6,030 nucleotides of DNA from Anaerolineae bacterium (GTDB lineage Bacteria > Chloroflexota > Anaerolineae > B4-G1 > SLSP01), in the NCBI GenBank assembly GCA_016928755.1, contig JAFGKB010000205.1, positions 1-6,030 of the forward strand, written 5' to 3'. Within the stretch, counting starts at the first letter, position 1, and every line of letters begins with the position of its first letter. This document shows positions 1 to 6,030 of this stretch, in pieces. The notes under the pieces are model-generated. The model was given only the letters and a program-made list of their open reading frames with translations. It was not told where the DNA came from and did no database searches. Made by a program: the position numbers and the translations under genes.

Positions 1-2122
1 ATGTAGGATAGTCGTTGTGGATTATGGGTTTTCGTTCCCGGATACAGTCCGCCCATACGCCAGCTTGATCTATGCTATACTGCATCCCTTTACCTTTTAT
101 TTGACAGTATTCTGTTTTAGTTCTAACCGACCAGCTTTGTAGTTTGATAGATTGTTTTTCCTCTTCTACGAAATGGTAAAAACTGATGGTGCTGTTGGTG
201 AGTTTCTCAACTTCGGCTAGGGTTTCTTCTAACAGATCATCTAATGAATGGGCAGTTGAGAATTGCAATAGACGCCATCGTGCGGCATTGATCCCTTCAC
301 TCAATTTCCGCTTGGTAATATCGCGCAGTATACCCTGGGTCGCTCTACCGTTGCGGTAGGGTATATAAGAAACTGATACTTCTACAGCTATCTCATTGCC
401 GTTTCTATCCAGTGCCATAAACTCATAACGGGGACTAAGTTCTTCTCCTGTACTTAGTTTTTGTTGCCGCTTCTGAACCATTGCCCGGCTTTGCGGCGCG
501 ACCAAGCGTTGGAAATTAAAATCTGGAGACTGTGCCTCTTCTTGTGTGATACCAAAGATTTTTGTAAACTTAGGGTTGATAACCTCAAATTTATTATTAT
601 AAAGTAGGTAGATAGCATCTTCTGATTGCTCAATCAGGGAGCGGTATTGCATCTCACTCGCGCGTAATGCGATCTCCGCTTGCTTGCGTTGGGTGATGTC
701 GGTGTGGGCACCTGCCATACGGATGGGAATTCCTGTCTTGTCCCATTCAACAACTCGGCCACGATCCAATATCCATACCCAGTTCCCATTTTTATGGTGC
801 ATTCGTGCTTCGCACTCATAGTAGTCTAACTCACCGGCAAAGTGTTGTTCCAATAGTGATCTGGATTTCTCTAAGTCATCCGGGTGGACAAAAGTATACC
901 AGGTCTCGATGCTGACCGGTTGTAGTTCTTCGAGTGTGTAGCCAATGATCTCTGCCCAGCGTTCGTTGAATATCGTTTCTCCCGTCTGTATATACCAGTT
1001 CCAGAGACCAATGCCGGCGCTTTCGACGGCGGTATCTAGTCGTTCCTGGCTTTCTCTCATCGCTTCTGCCGCCAACTTGTGCTCGGTGATGTCCATAAAA
1101 TTACCGAGTACTTTGATGATTTTACCGTCTTCTTTTTGCGCTTGTGCGGTTGTACGAATCCACTTTTTCTGCCCTTGAGCGGTTGTAATTGGAAATTCAA
1201 GATCGTAACCAATTCCTTCTTCTACACAACGCTCAAAAGCCGCTAGAATTACCGGGCGGTCCTCTGGTGCATAGCATTCCGCACTATGTTCAATATGTTC
1301 TCTCGCGCCGGGGGGAATTTCCTGGGGACTGAAGCCATGAATATAATAGGTCTCGTCAGTCCAAAACATAACCTGTTGCTCTATGTCCCATTCCCATCCC
1401 CCTACATAGGTCAGGCGTTGGGTGGCGTTGAGCAATCGTTCCCTCTGGCATAGCGACTCTGCCAGGGCGCGGTGTTTTTTCTCACTCTCTGCCAATTGGG
1501 TTTGTCGTGCTAAAGCTAACCGGTTGTGGTGGTTAGTAGCCAACATGCTCAATGTTGAGACAACCAGGAAAAAGGATAGGGGGCCGCTGGCAAGCATTAT
1601 GAGTGTCACTTGTGGGATGGTTAATGCCAGGACCACCATACCGGTGACACTGAGGAGTACTACAATGCCGGTGGCGGGAATGGAGAGTAACATATTGGCC
1701 AATAGTACAGGGATAACCATGAAAACTAACATGTCGAGTTTATCCGTAATCTCTTGGTAAGACAACGTTTTTGATAAATTGGTTGTCATTACCATAAGTA
1801 ACCCAACTGCGGCTGATATTGTGGTAAGGAATGCAGCGGGTTGATAATGGCCGGTTTGGTTCAATCTGTACGCCAGGACAAATATAGCTAATACACCGAT
1901 CATAATATAGACATCTGGATTTTCTTGAGAGGGTGAGTGCGCAAGAAGAGCAGGTGGAATAAATAACAAAATAATCAGTAAGATAAGGGTGATTAACACG
2001 GCTGTCAATAAATGTGCTTGTTGGTGATATTTTGTATTCTGAGGGACTATTTTAGATGTGGTAAGTCGGTGCCAGATATCTATTAGCAGCTTTGCGGGCG
2101 AATCTTGAGAGTTTTTTGCCAT
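1..2122 (-). CDS. Membrane-bound multi-PAS/GAF sensor protein, C-terminus beyond the window
   Basis: The minus strand is open for 707 codons from ATG at 2122 to the window edge, with no internal stop. An AAGGA site lies 9 nt upstream, and an in-frame TAA at 2135-2137 rules out a longer start. Residues 38-195 hold about six hydrophobic helices (near 38-61, 71-86, 96-113, 131-148, 149-167, 168-195), so the protein is an inner-membrane sensor. A charged helical linker (about 200-230) follows. Then come three PAS/PAC domains: about 230-350, ending NFMDITEHK; 358-480, with HPDD at 413-416 and ending GAHTDITQRK; and 487-606, ending GILRDITKRK. A GAF domain begins near 611, with the motif KGMQYSIDQAGVW at 678-690 and IHND at 701-704, as is usual in PAS-GAF sensor kinases. 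The ligand is unknown and no kinase or cyclase domain is in view. The family most often ends in a histidine kinase, but a GGDEF output is equally compatible. The membrane part resembles no sensor domain I can name. Confidence 0.93.
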   Translation of the reverse strand, partial: MAKNSQDSPAKLLIDIWHRLTTSKIVPQNTKYHQQAHLLTAVLITLILLIILLFIPPALLAHSPSQENPDVYIMIGVLAIFVLAYRLNQTGHYQPAAFLTTISAAVGLLMVMTTNLSKTLSYQEITDKLDMLVFMVIPVLLANMLLSIPATGIVVLLSVTGMVVLALTIPQVTLIMLASGPLSFFLVVSTLSMLATNHHNRLALARQTQLAESEKKHRALAESLCQRERLLNATQRLTYVGGWEWDIEQQVMFWTDETYYIHGFSPQEIPPGAREHIEHSAECYAPEDRPVILAAFERCVEEGIGYDLEFPITTAQGQKKWIRTTAQAQKEDGKIIKVLGNFMDITEHKLAAEAMRESQERLDTAVESAGIGLWNWYIQTGETIFNERWAEIIGYTLEELQPVSIETWYTFVHPDDLEKSRSLLEQHFAGELDYYECEARMHHKNGNWVWILDRGRVVEWDKTGIPIRMAGAHTDITQRKQAEIALRASEMQYRSLIEQSEDAIYLLYNNKFEVINPKFTKIFGITQEEAQSPDFNFQRLVAPQSRAMVQKRQQKLSTGEELSPRYEFMALDRNGNEIAVEVSVSYIPYRNGRATQGILRDITKRKLSEGINAARWRLLQFSTAHSLDDLLEETLAEVEKLTNSTISFYHFVEEEKQSIKLQSWSVRTKTEYCQIKGKGMQYSIDQAGVWADCIRERKPIIHNDYPT

Positions 2123-2131
2123 CGCTAAAAT

Positions 2132-2136
2132 TCCTT
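2132..2136 (-). promoter_or_regulatory. Ribosome binding site of the sensor gene
   Basis: AAGGA on the minus strand lies 9 nt before the ATG at 2122. Together with the in-frame stop just upstream (2135-2137) it fixes the start of the sensor gene. Confidence 0.75.
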
Positions 2137-2211
2137 AAATAGGAACAGATTAGGACATTAATTGTAGCCTAAAAAATGAGTGAGAATTATAGGGCTTATG
2201 CACTACAGTAT

Positions 2212-2240
2212 ACTATAAGTTATGGTAAAGGTGAATTCAA
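2212..2240 (-). promoter_or_regulatory. Candidate sigma70 promoter for the sensor gene
   Basis: On the minus strand, TTGAAT (2235-2240) and TATAGT (2212-2217) are separated by 17 bp. They match the -35 and -10 consensus at 4 and 5 of 6 positions. Transcription would start near 2205, giving an 80-90-nt leader. A perfect TATAAT further downstream (minus strand, 2186-2191) could be an alternative -10 but has no convincing -35. The choice between them is inference. Confidence 0.4.
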
Positions 2241-2299
2241 GTTGTGAGTGTATTAAAGACTGGGGAGTTCTTATCTGGTGTGTTTCCTATCACATATTC

Positions 2300-2327
2300 T
2301 TAACATTCCCCCGCTGCGGGGTATAAT
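2300..2327 (+). promoter_or_regulatory. Near-consensus sigma70 promoter for the exonuclease gene and possibly the downstream operon
   Basis: TTAACA (2300-2305, 5 of 6 matches) and TATAAT (2322-2327, 6 of 6) are separated by 16 bp. The predicted start near 2334 gives a leader of about 50 nt before the ATG at 2383. This is the strongest promoter-like sequence in the window. Its spacer is filled by a perfect inverted repeat (2309-2321), which suggests regulation. Confidence 0.65.
2309..2321. promoter_or_regulatory. 13-bp inverted repeat in the promoter spacer, candidate operator
   Basis: CCCCGC, a central T, then GCGGGG form a perfect 6-bp inverted repeat between the -35 and -10 elements, directly abutting TATAAT. 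In the surrounding AT-rich sequence it stands out as a GC block. A dimeric repressor or a spacer-distorting activator could bind here. It lies upstream of the predicted transcription start, so it would not be an RNA hairpin in that transcript. No regulator is identifiable. Confidence 0.4.
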
Positions 2328-2370
2328 TCCAGGGGTGGGCGTCTTCTTACATTCAATCAAAGCGTCACTA

Positions 2371-2376
2371 TAGGAG
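2371..2376 (+). promoter_or_regulatory. Ribosome binding site of the exonuclease gene
   Basis: TAGGAG lies 6 nt before the ATG at 2383 and supports that start. Confidence 0.7.
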
Positions 2377-2382
2377 TACATT

Positions 2383-2931
2383 ATGCCCAAGAAACTGGAT
2401 CAGATTCTTGTTGTAGATGTAGAAGCAACGTGCTGGGATGGGCCTAAACCGTGTGACCAGGAGAACGAGATTATCGAGATCGGTTTGTGCGTGGTGGATG
2501 TGGCGACATTGTCGCGAGTAGAACGGCGCAGTATCCTGGTAAAACCGGAATGTTCGAAGGTGAGTACTTTCTGCACGGAATTAACCACACTTACACAGGC
2601 TGATGTAGATGACGGGATACCGTTATCTAATGCGTGCGCATTGTTGCACGAGGAGTACCTGGCGGGTAAAAGACTCTGGGCCAGTTATGGCAATTATGAC
2701 CGCCAGCAGTTTGAGCGTGAATGTGCAGCGAAGGGTATTCCTTATCCCTTTGGCCCTGGTCACCTGAACGTCAAGACATTGTTTGCGGTGTCACAGGGAC
2801 TGTCGCGTGAGGTCGGTATGGCGCGGGCGTTGTCTCTGGTGGATCTTCAATTGGAAGGAACGCACCATCGCGGTTGTGATGATGCCTGGAATATCGCAGC
2901 CTTGCTTATTAAACTCCTGGAGCGTATGTGA
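2383..2931 (+). CDS. DEDDh-family 3'-5' exonuclease, KapD/ERI-1-like
   Basis: This 182-aa protein is essentially one DEDDh (RNase T/DnaQ-like) exonuclease domain. Such enzymes remove nucleotides from the 3' end of DNA or RNA with two metal ions. Exo I is visible as VVDVEAT with D12 and E14, followed by NEIIEIG (28-34), which is typical of the KapD/ERI-1-like branch. Exo II is SYGNYDRQQF (101-110) with D106. Exo III is HHRGCDDAWN (161-170) with H162 and D167 in the HxxxxD spacing. All four acidic residues and the histidine are present, so the enzyme should be active. There is no additional domain, so it is a stand-alone cytoplasmic nuclease and not a polymerase proofreading module. It follows a strong promoter and a TAGGAG ribosome binding site. 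A 107-bp gap with hairpin repeats separates it from the next gene, so co-transcription with that gene is plausible but unproven. Substrate (RNA or DNA) cannot be read from the sequence. Confidence 0.92.
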   Translation: MPKKLDQILVVDVEATCWDGPKPCDQENEIIEIGLCVVDVATLSRVERRSILVKPECSKVSTFCTELTTLTQADVDDGIPLSNACALLHEEYLAGKRLWASYGNYDRQQFERECAAKGIPYPFGPGHLNVKTLFAVSQGLSREVGMARALSLVDLQLEGTHHRGCDDAWNIAALLIKLLERM

Positions 2932-2935
2932 TGAT

Positions 2936-3022
2936 TTGGACCGCAGGCATCTTGCCTGCATATCTTGGAGCGCGGGTATCTTGCCTGCATATCTTGGAGC
3001 ACAGGCATCTTGCCTGCATGAC
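2936..3022. repeat. Three tandem copies of a 29-bp palindromic repeat
   Basis: Three back-to-back 29-bp units occupy 2936-2964, 2965-2993 and 2994-3022, each beginning TTGGA. A fourth start, TTAGA (3023-3027), runs into the next ribosome binding site. Each unit holds an inverted repeat with a TCT loop. Unit 1 has a perfect 7-bp stem (GCAGGCA 2943-2949, TGCCTGC 2953-2959). Unit 2 (GCGGGTA 2972-2978) still pairs fully as RNA through G-U wobbles. Unit 3 keeps 6 bp (3002-3007 with 3011-3016). There is no T-run after the stems, so they are not classical terminators. They may process, stabilise or attenuate the transcript between the flanking genes, or may be a copy of a dispersed palindromic element. 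From memory, similar GCAGGCATCTTGCCTGC-type units recur in many environmental bacterial genomes. Confidence 0.85.
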
Positions 3023-3026
3023 TTAG

Positions 3027-3032
3027 AAGGAG
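3027..3032 (+). promoter_or_regulatory. Ribosome binding site of the LRR-BRCT gene
   Basis: AAGGAG lies 6 nt before the ATG at 3039, immediately after the last repeat unit. Structure in the repeat array could therefore influence access to it. Confidence 0.75.
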
Positions 3033-3038
3033 TAAACT

Positions 3039-4046
3039 ATGGAGAAAATTGTTATACCCAGTGGGGAAGTCGGTAAATTGGAGCAACTAGCCGGTAAACC
3101 GCAGGCCTTGGTGCAGCTTATCGCCAAGAATTATGACCACCCTGGATTGGAGTCTCTCGCGGCTGTGCTTACTCAACATGGAGCTGCTGTGGCGGAGTTG
3201 GATATGTCCCTGGCTTTTCCTCATCATCCTTATACCCACGATTTACGTGCTTTTGATTTTGCTGAAGCTTGCCCCAACCTGGTGAGTTTGACTGTGGGGC
3301 GTTGCCATCTTAATGAAACGGTGCTCCTGCACCCGGCATTAGAGCGGGTCCGGTTGGATGATTGTTGGCTTTATACTTCTGATCCCCTTCGTTTGGGATA
3401 CCCGGATAGCCCGGCCTCGAAAGTTATGCGTCTTGATCTGCAAGAGGTGAATTGGGGCAATCTGGAAGAAGATTATCTCGGTCATCTGGCGTTTGGTCCG
3501 GACTCGGTGTTACAAGAGTTTATCTATTATGGGGACGAGGATAATATGGAAATCTACCCTGAGATGATAACTTTTGACGGCTGTCCGCATTTGAACGATG
3601 TCGGGATTCATGTTTGTGGTGGTTGGTTTGTGGAGTTCAAAGGTGATCTACCGGCTTTGTCTGATGTCGGGATTTCCAGCCAGCGTTATGGTGACCATCG
3701 CTTTTCCTTTGATGAAATCGGTGCTGGCAGTTCTGCTTATGCATTGCGATTGCGTGATAGACAGGGGAGCTTTTCCGGTAAGAAATTCCTCTTTGCCGGT
3801 GAGTTCCGCCTTCTTAATTTAGAGAAAACGCACCACATTATCACCCAGCTTGGGGGCGAGGTGGTTGATACACCATCTTCTGAGGTAGCGTTTGCGGTGT
3901 TATCTGATGATGAGTATGCTGCTTACGAGGCCGGTACACCCTCACCCTTGGTTGCGGAGCTTGTGGCTTTGGTGGAGCAGGGCGCGGGTATTGATATTGT
4001 GGATGATTCTACCTTCCGTGGTGATATTATCTATAGTTGGTATTGA
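3039..4046 (+). CDS. Leucine-rich-repeat-like protein with C-terminal BRCT domain
   Basis: This 335-aa protein has no signal peptide or membrane segment and is probably cytoplasmic. Residues about 50-215 carry irregular LRR-like strands spaced along the chain: LDMSL (54-58), LVSLTVGRCHL (81-91), LERVRLDDCWL (101-111), MRLDLQEVNW (130-139), LQEFIYY (158-164), LNDVGIHVCGG (185-195) and LSDVGIS (207-213). The pattern suggests a solenoid for protein binding. Residues about 244-327 look like a BRCT domain of the kind found in NAD-dependent DNA ligase: FSGKKFLFAGEF, then a helix, QLGGEVVDTPSSEVAFAVL, a helical stretch and GIDIVDDSTF at the end. BRCT domains mediate protein-protein or DNA-end contacts in repair and replication. 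No catalytic motif is seen, so an adaptor role is inferred. The start has an AAGGAG site 6 nt upstream, and the next gene begins 18 bp after the stop. The LRR call is weaker than the BRCT call. Confidence 0.85.
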   Translation: MEKIVIPSGEVGKLEQLAGKPQALVQLIAKNYDHPGLESLAAVLTQHGAAVAELDMSLAFPHHPYTHDLRAFDFAEACPNLVSLTVGRCHLNETVLLHPALERVRLDDCWLYTSDPLRLGYPDSPASKVMRLDLQEVNWGNLEEDYLGHLAFGPDSVLQEFIYYGDEDNMEIYPEMITFDGCPHLNDVGIHVCGGWFVEFKGDLPALSDVGISSQRYGDHRFSFDEIGAGSSAYALRLRDRQGSFSGKKFLFAGEFRLLNLEKTHHIITQLGGEVVDTPSSEVAFAVLSDDEYAAYEAGTPSPLVAELVALVEQGAGIDIVDDSTFRGDIIYSWY

Positions 4047-4052
4047 GTTAAC

Positions 4053-4061
4053 AAGGGGGAG
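4053..4061 (+). promoter_or_regulatory. Ribosome binding site of the propeller/SUKH gene
   Basis: A purine-rich AAGGGGGAG sits in the 18-bp gap before the ATG at 4065. It favours that start over the in-frame ATG at 4098, where the GGAG overlaps too closely to serve. Confidence 0.7.
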
Positions 4062-4064
4062 TCT

Positions 4065-5966
4065 ATGTCTTGGCGTAAAATACGCGATACATCGGAGATG
4101 AATAAAACTTCAGCTTATCGCACGGATAACCTGCATGCTATTCATGAAATTGCGGCTTGGCCTGATTTCTGGGTACTGCGGGGTGCATCTGCTACAGCCG
4201 GTCATATCCTTTACGGCTTGGATATCCAGGCTAACCGTTTAGTCTGGTCTCTTGGAGGTTTAAACTACCCAGAGGGGTTAGGATGGACTTGGAATTATAT
4301 GCCGTTTCTGGCCCAGACCTCTGACTTGGTTGTTGTGGCGACCTATGTGGGCCGCAACCGCGAGCGGGTCTGGTTGTTGGCTTTGGAACCACATAGCGGC
4401 GATCTGGTCTGGCGCAAGCCGGTGGCCTGGTTGCGCCGTAGTGGTAAGTCGATCTATGGTCTGCAGTTCATCGGTATTATCAGCACCGGTGAGCATCTCG
4501 TCGTGATGGAGAATCGCGGAGAGCAGAGTGTGGAACCATATTTGCTTTGGCTTGATCCGGATACCGGTGAGACGGTCCACGAGTGCCTAGCCCCTAGGAG
4601 CGAAGAGCCGGCGGCGATTGCCGGCGGCTATATTTACTTGAGCAATGGAACTGCTCAAGAGGATTCATGTGGCCTTTATCGTGTGCCGGTTACCCCTGGT
4701 GCGGGCGATGTTGAGCGTCTTTTGTCCGCTCGTGTGACTTCGCTGTTGGCACGGGGAGATTCGGTTTATGCCGTCCATGCCGGTGAGGATTTATACGATT
4801 GGACTTTTGCCCGGTGGAATGCACGCACATTTGAGGAACAGTGTGCACAGCAGCTTTCTTGGGAGGAGTGTAATTATTGGCCGCGACTGTGGGAGGTTGA
4901 TCCGCAACAGCCTGACCACATCATCTTGCAAAAAGATACGCGGCTGTGGTGTATGGACTTGCGTACCGGGGCGATGGCCTGGGAGCATGACTTTGAGAAC
5001 AGCTTAAATGTTGAGCGTGTTTTGCGTTCGCATCATGGGATGCTGCTTAATAGCAATGTGGGATTAGAAGAGCTTAACCCGTGTACCGGCGACCGCAGTG
5101 ATTTGGGCATAACCGGTGAGATTGACGTGGCTATAGTGGCGGGGGATTATGTTCTCACTTCACAGACTTTTGGCTCAGGTTCATCTCTCTATGTTGCGGA
5201 AGGGTCTCCCTCAGCGACGTTGCATCCTGAACCGGTCACCGGCGATGAATCTTGGACTAAGTTCAAACTCCGTACGCTATTACCTGATCTGCTCATGGAT
5301 CCACGTGATAAATTGGAGACCGCTTTTGGCAAGTCTGCCGGGCGCGGTAGTCTTAACACGCTTTTTAAAGAGGTGCGACAGATTACCAAAACTAGCCAGA
5401 CTCACCAGAAGGTTAAGGCATATTTCAAGGCGCTTAAGGCTGGTGAATTGGATAATGGGCCACTCAATTTTACATCGTTGGTGAAATTGCACACTGGTTG
5501 CTTCTTTTACCCGGACCTGTTCAGCTTTGGCCCAGATGAACACTTCTTCCCTGGGATGCTTATGGCTGGTGAATACGGCGGGGTTGAGTTCTACTTGATG
5601 CTAGAAACTGGTAAAGTGATCTCTTTGCACCACGACGCCAGTTTCTATGAAGTCGCTGCGGATGTGTGGCAGGAGGTTGAGCAGCGGGTCAAGGCATTTG
5701 AATGTGCGTTCCCTGCACGAGGTGGGGTCTTAGATATTGCGCAGCTTATGCATTTTCAACAGACCTTTGCCGGCGTGAGAAGTACTGGTGATCTTATGGA
5801 TTTAGATACCCGTGATTTTCTGGCCTGTACTGCTAGGGCTTTTGGTTGGAGCCTTAAAGAGTTGCGCCGGCAACTGGATCAGAACTATTTACCACTGGAA
5901 TTTCTCCATATTCATGAGGAAGAGTTGGAGGTATTGGACACTATGCTTACGGAGGAATCAGAATGA
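4065..5966 (+). CDS. PQQ-like beta-propeller protein with C-terminal SUKH (SMI1/KNR4-like) domain
   Basis: This 633-aa protein has no signal peptide or transmembrane helix. That is unusual for PQQ-type propellers, which are often exported, so a cytoplasmic location is inferred. Blades with the PQQ-repeat signature (small residue, D, tG, then W) are visible at LYGLDIQANRLVWSL (49-63), LLALEPHSGDLVWRK (104-118), LLWLDPDTGETVHE (160-173), RLWCMDLRTGAMAWEHDF (293-310) and LEELNPCTGDRSDLG (334-348). They span roughly residues 30-380. No enzyme active site is seen, so the propeller is probably a binding scaffold. After a charged helical linker (about 395-460), residues about 470-545 resemble a SUKH domain: FFPGMLMAGEYGGVEFYLML, then ETGKVISLHHD, then a helix. 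The family includes immunity proteins to contact-dependent toxins, but also many unrelated scaffold proteins. The last 80 residues are an unassigned helical tail. The gene follows the LRR-BRCT gene by 18 bp and overlaps the next by 4 bp, so translational coupling is likely. Confidence 0.85.
   Translation: MSWRKIRDTSEMNKTSAYRTDNLHAIHEIAAWPDFWVLRGASATAGHILYGLDIQANRLVWSLGGLNYPEGLGWTWNYMPFLAQTSDLVVVATYVGRNRERVWLLALEPHSGDLVWRKPVAWLRRSGKSIYGLQFIGIISTGEHLVVMENRGEQSVEPYLLWLDPDTGETVHECLAPRSEEPAAIAGGYIYLSNGTAQEDSCGLYRVPVTPGAGDVERLLSARVTSLLARGDSVYAVHAGEDLYDWTFARWNARTFEEQCAQQLSWEECNYWPRLWEVDPQQPDHIILQKDTRLWCMDLRTGAMAWEHDFENSLNVERVLRSHHGMLLNSNVGLEELNPCTGDRSDLGITGEIDVAIVAGDYVLTSQTFGSGSSLYVAEGSPSATLHPEPVTGDESWTKFKLRTLLPDLLMDPRDKLETAFGKSAGRGSLNTLFKEVRQITKTSQTHQKVKAYFKALKAGELDNGPLNFTSLVKLHTGCFFYPDLFSFGPDEHFFPGMLMAGEYGGVEFYLMLETGKVISLHHDASFYEVAADVWQEVEQRVKAFECAFPARGGVLDIAQLMHFQQTFAGVRSTGDLMDLDTRDFLACTARAFGWSLKELRRQLDQNYLPLEFLHIHEEELEVLDTMLTEESE
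5951..5955 (+). promoter_or_regulatory. Ribosome binding site inside the propeller/SUKH gene for the next gene
   Basis: GGAGG within the last codons of the upstream gene lies 7 nt before the ATG at 5963. It supports the overlapping start as genuine. Confidence 0.7.
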
Positions 5967-6030
5967 CAGATAATGATAATCAGGCTGTTTACCGGCGGCT
6001 GGCCCGGCGTTTGGATGCGTTGCCGGAGGG
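5963..6030 (+). CDS. Start of a further operon gene, possibly a 4Fe-4S ferredoxin-type protein, truncated by the window edge
   Basis: The frame starts at ATG 5963 in an ATGA overlap with the stop of the previous gene and stays open for 22 full codons to the edge. The visible N-terminus is MTDNDNQAVYRRLARRLDAL followed by PEG. The pattern YRRLARRLDALPxG resembles, from memory, the N-terminal stretch of a group of bacterial 4Fe-4S dicluster proteins that begin with a small helical domain. No cysteine motif is in view, so this is only a guess. That a gene starts here is well supported by the GGAGG site and the overlap. Its function is not. Confidence 0.7.
   Translation, partial: MTDNDNQAVYRRLARRLDALPE

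Noticed and set aside
1422..1760. Plus-strand 112-codon open frame
   Set aside because: It is antisense to the membrane and linker region of the sensor gene, which has continuous recognisable domains on the minus strand. No family resemblance was seen.
2207..2214. AGTATACT palindrome in the divergent intergenic region
   Set aside because: It is too short and AT-rich to call as an operator on its own, and overlaps the candidate leftward -10 only by composition.
2943..3017. Rho-independent terminator after the exonuclease gene
   Set aside because: The stems are only 6-7 bp and none is followed by a run of T on the plus strand or a run of A for the minus strand.
2936..3022. Possible CRISPR array (three 29-bp repeats)
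   Set aside because: The units are directly contiguous with no unique spacers between them, and no cas gene is present. It is a tandem palindromic repeat.
2783..3076. Plus-strand 97-codon open frame spanning the exonuclease end, repeats and next start
   Set aside because: It overlaps two well-supported genes in another frame and its sequence is composed of repeat translation.
2847..3086. Minus-strand 79-codon open frame with an AGKMP and RQDACGP-like peptide
   Set aside because: It is a translation of the repeat array and the end of the exonuclease gene in the wrong frame. Such peptides are a known by-product of palindromic repeats.
4278..4580. Minus-strand 100-codon open frame
   Set aside because: It is antisense to the propeller gene, whose frame shows clear PQQ-type repeats. 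No independent support was found.

Overview
The window (6030 bp, roughly half G+C) is bacterial. It is densely coding, has Shine-Dalgarno sites at every start, sigma70-like promoters, and an ATGA stop/start overlap. The taxon cannot be fixed from sequence alone. The multi-PAS/GAF membrane sensor and the dispersed palindromic repeat resemble what is common in environmental proteobacteria and other large-genome environmental bacteria, but this is only an impression.

Left part (1-2122, minus strand): the first 707 codons of a large membrane sensor. It has about six N-terminal transmembrane helices, a short helical linker, three PAS/PAC domains and the start of a GAF domain. The gene runs off the left edge, so its output domain (histidine kinase, GGDEF/EAL or other) is not visible.

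Intergenic region (2123-2382): a divergent promoter region. The rightward promoter is close to consensus (TTAACA, 16 bp, TATAAT), and its spacer contains a perfect GC-rich inverted repeat, which is a candidate operator. The leftward promoters are weaker calls.

Right part (2383-6030, plus strand): four genes in one direction. In order they are a DEDDh 3'-5' exonuclease of the KapD/ERI-1-like type (182 aa); a 335-aa protein with a leucine-rich-repeat-like N-terminal part and a C-terminal BRCT domain; a 633-aa protein with PQQ-type beta-propeller repeats followed by a probable SUKH (SMI1/KNR4-like) domain; and the first 23 residues of a further gene that overlaps its predecessor by 4 bp. The last three are tightly packed. 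The exonuclease is separated from the second gene by a 107-bp gap that is mostly three tandem copies of a 29-bp unit, each able to form a small RNA hairpin.

The most interesting possibility is that the plus-strand genes are a little-described operon linking a nuclease, a BRCT protein-interaction module and propeller/SUKH scaffolds. No phage, transposase or toxin gene is visible, so any defence, immunity or repair role is speculative. The exonuclease may also be an unrelated neighbour, because the repeat array lies between it and the rest.
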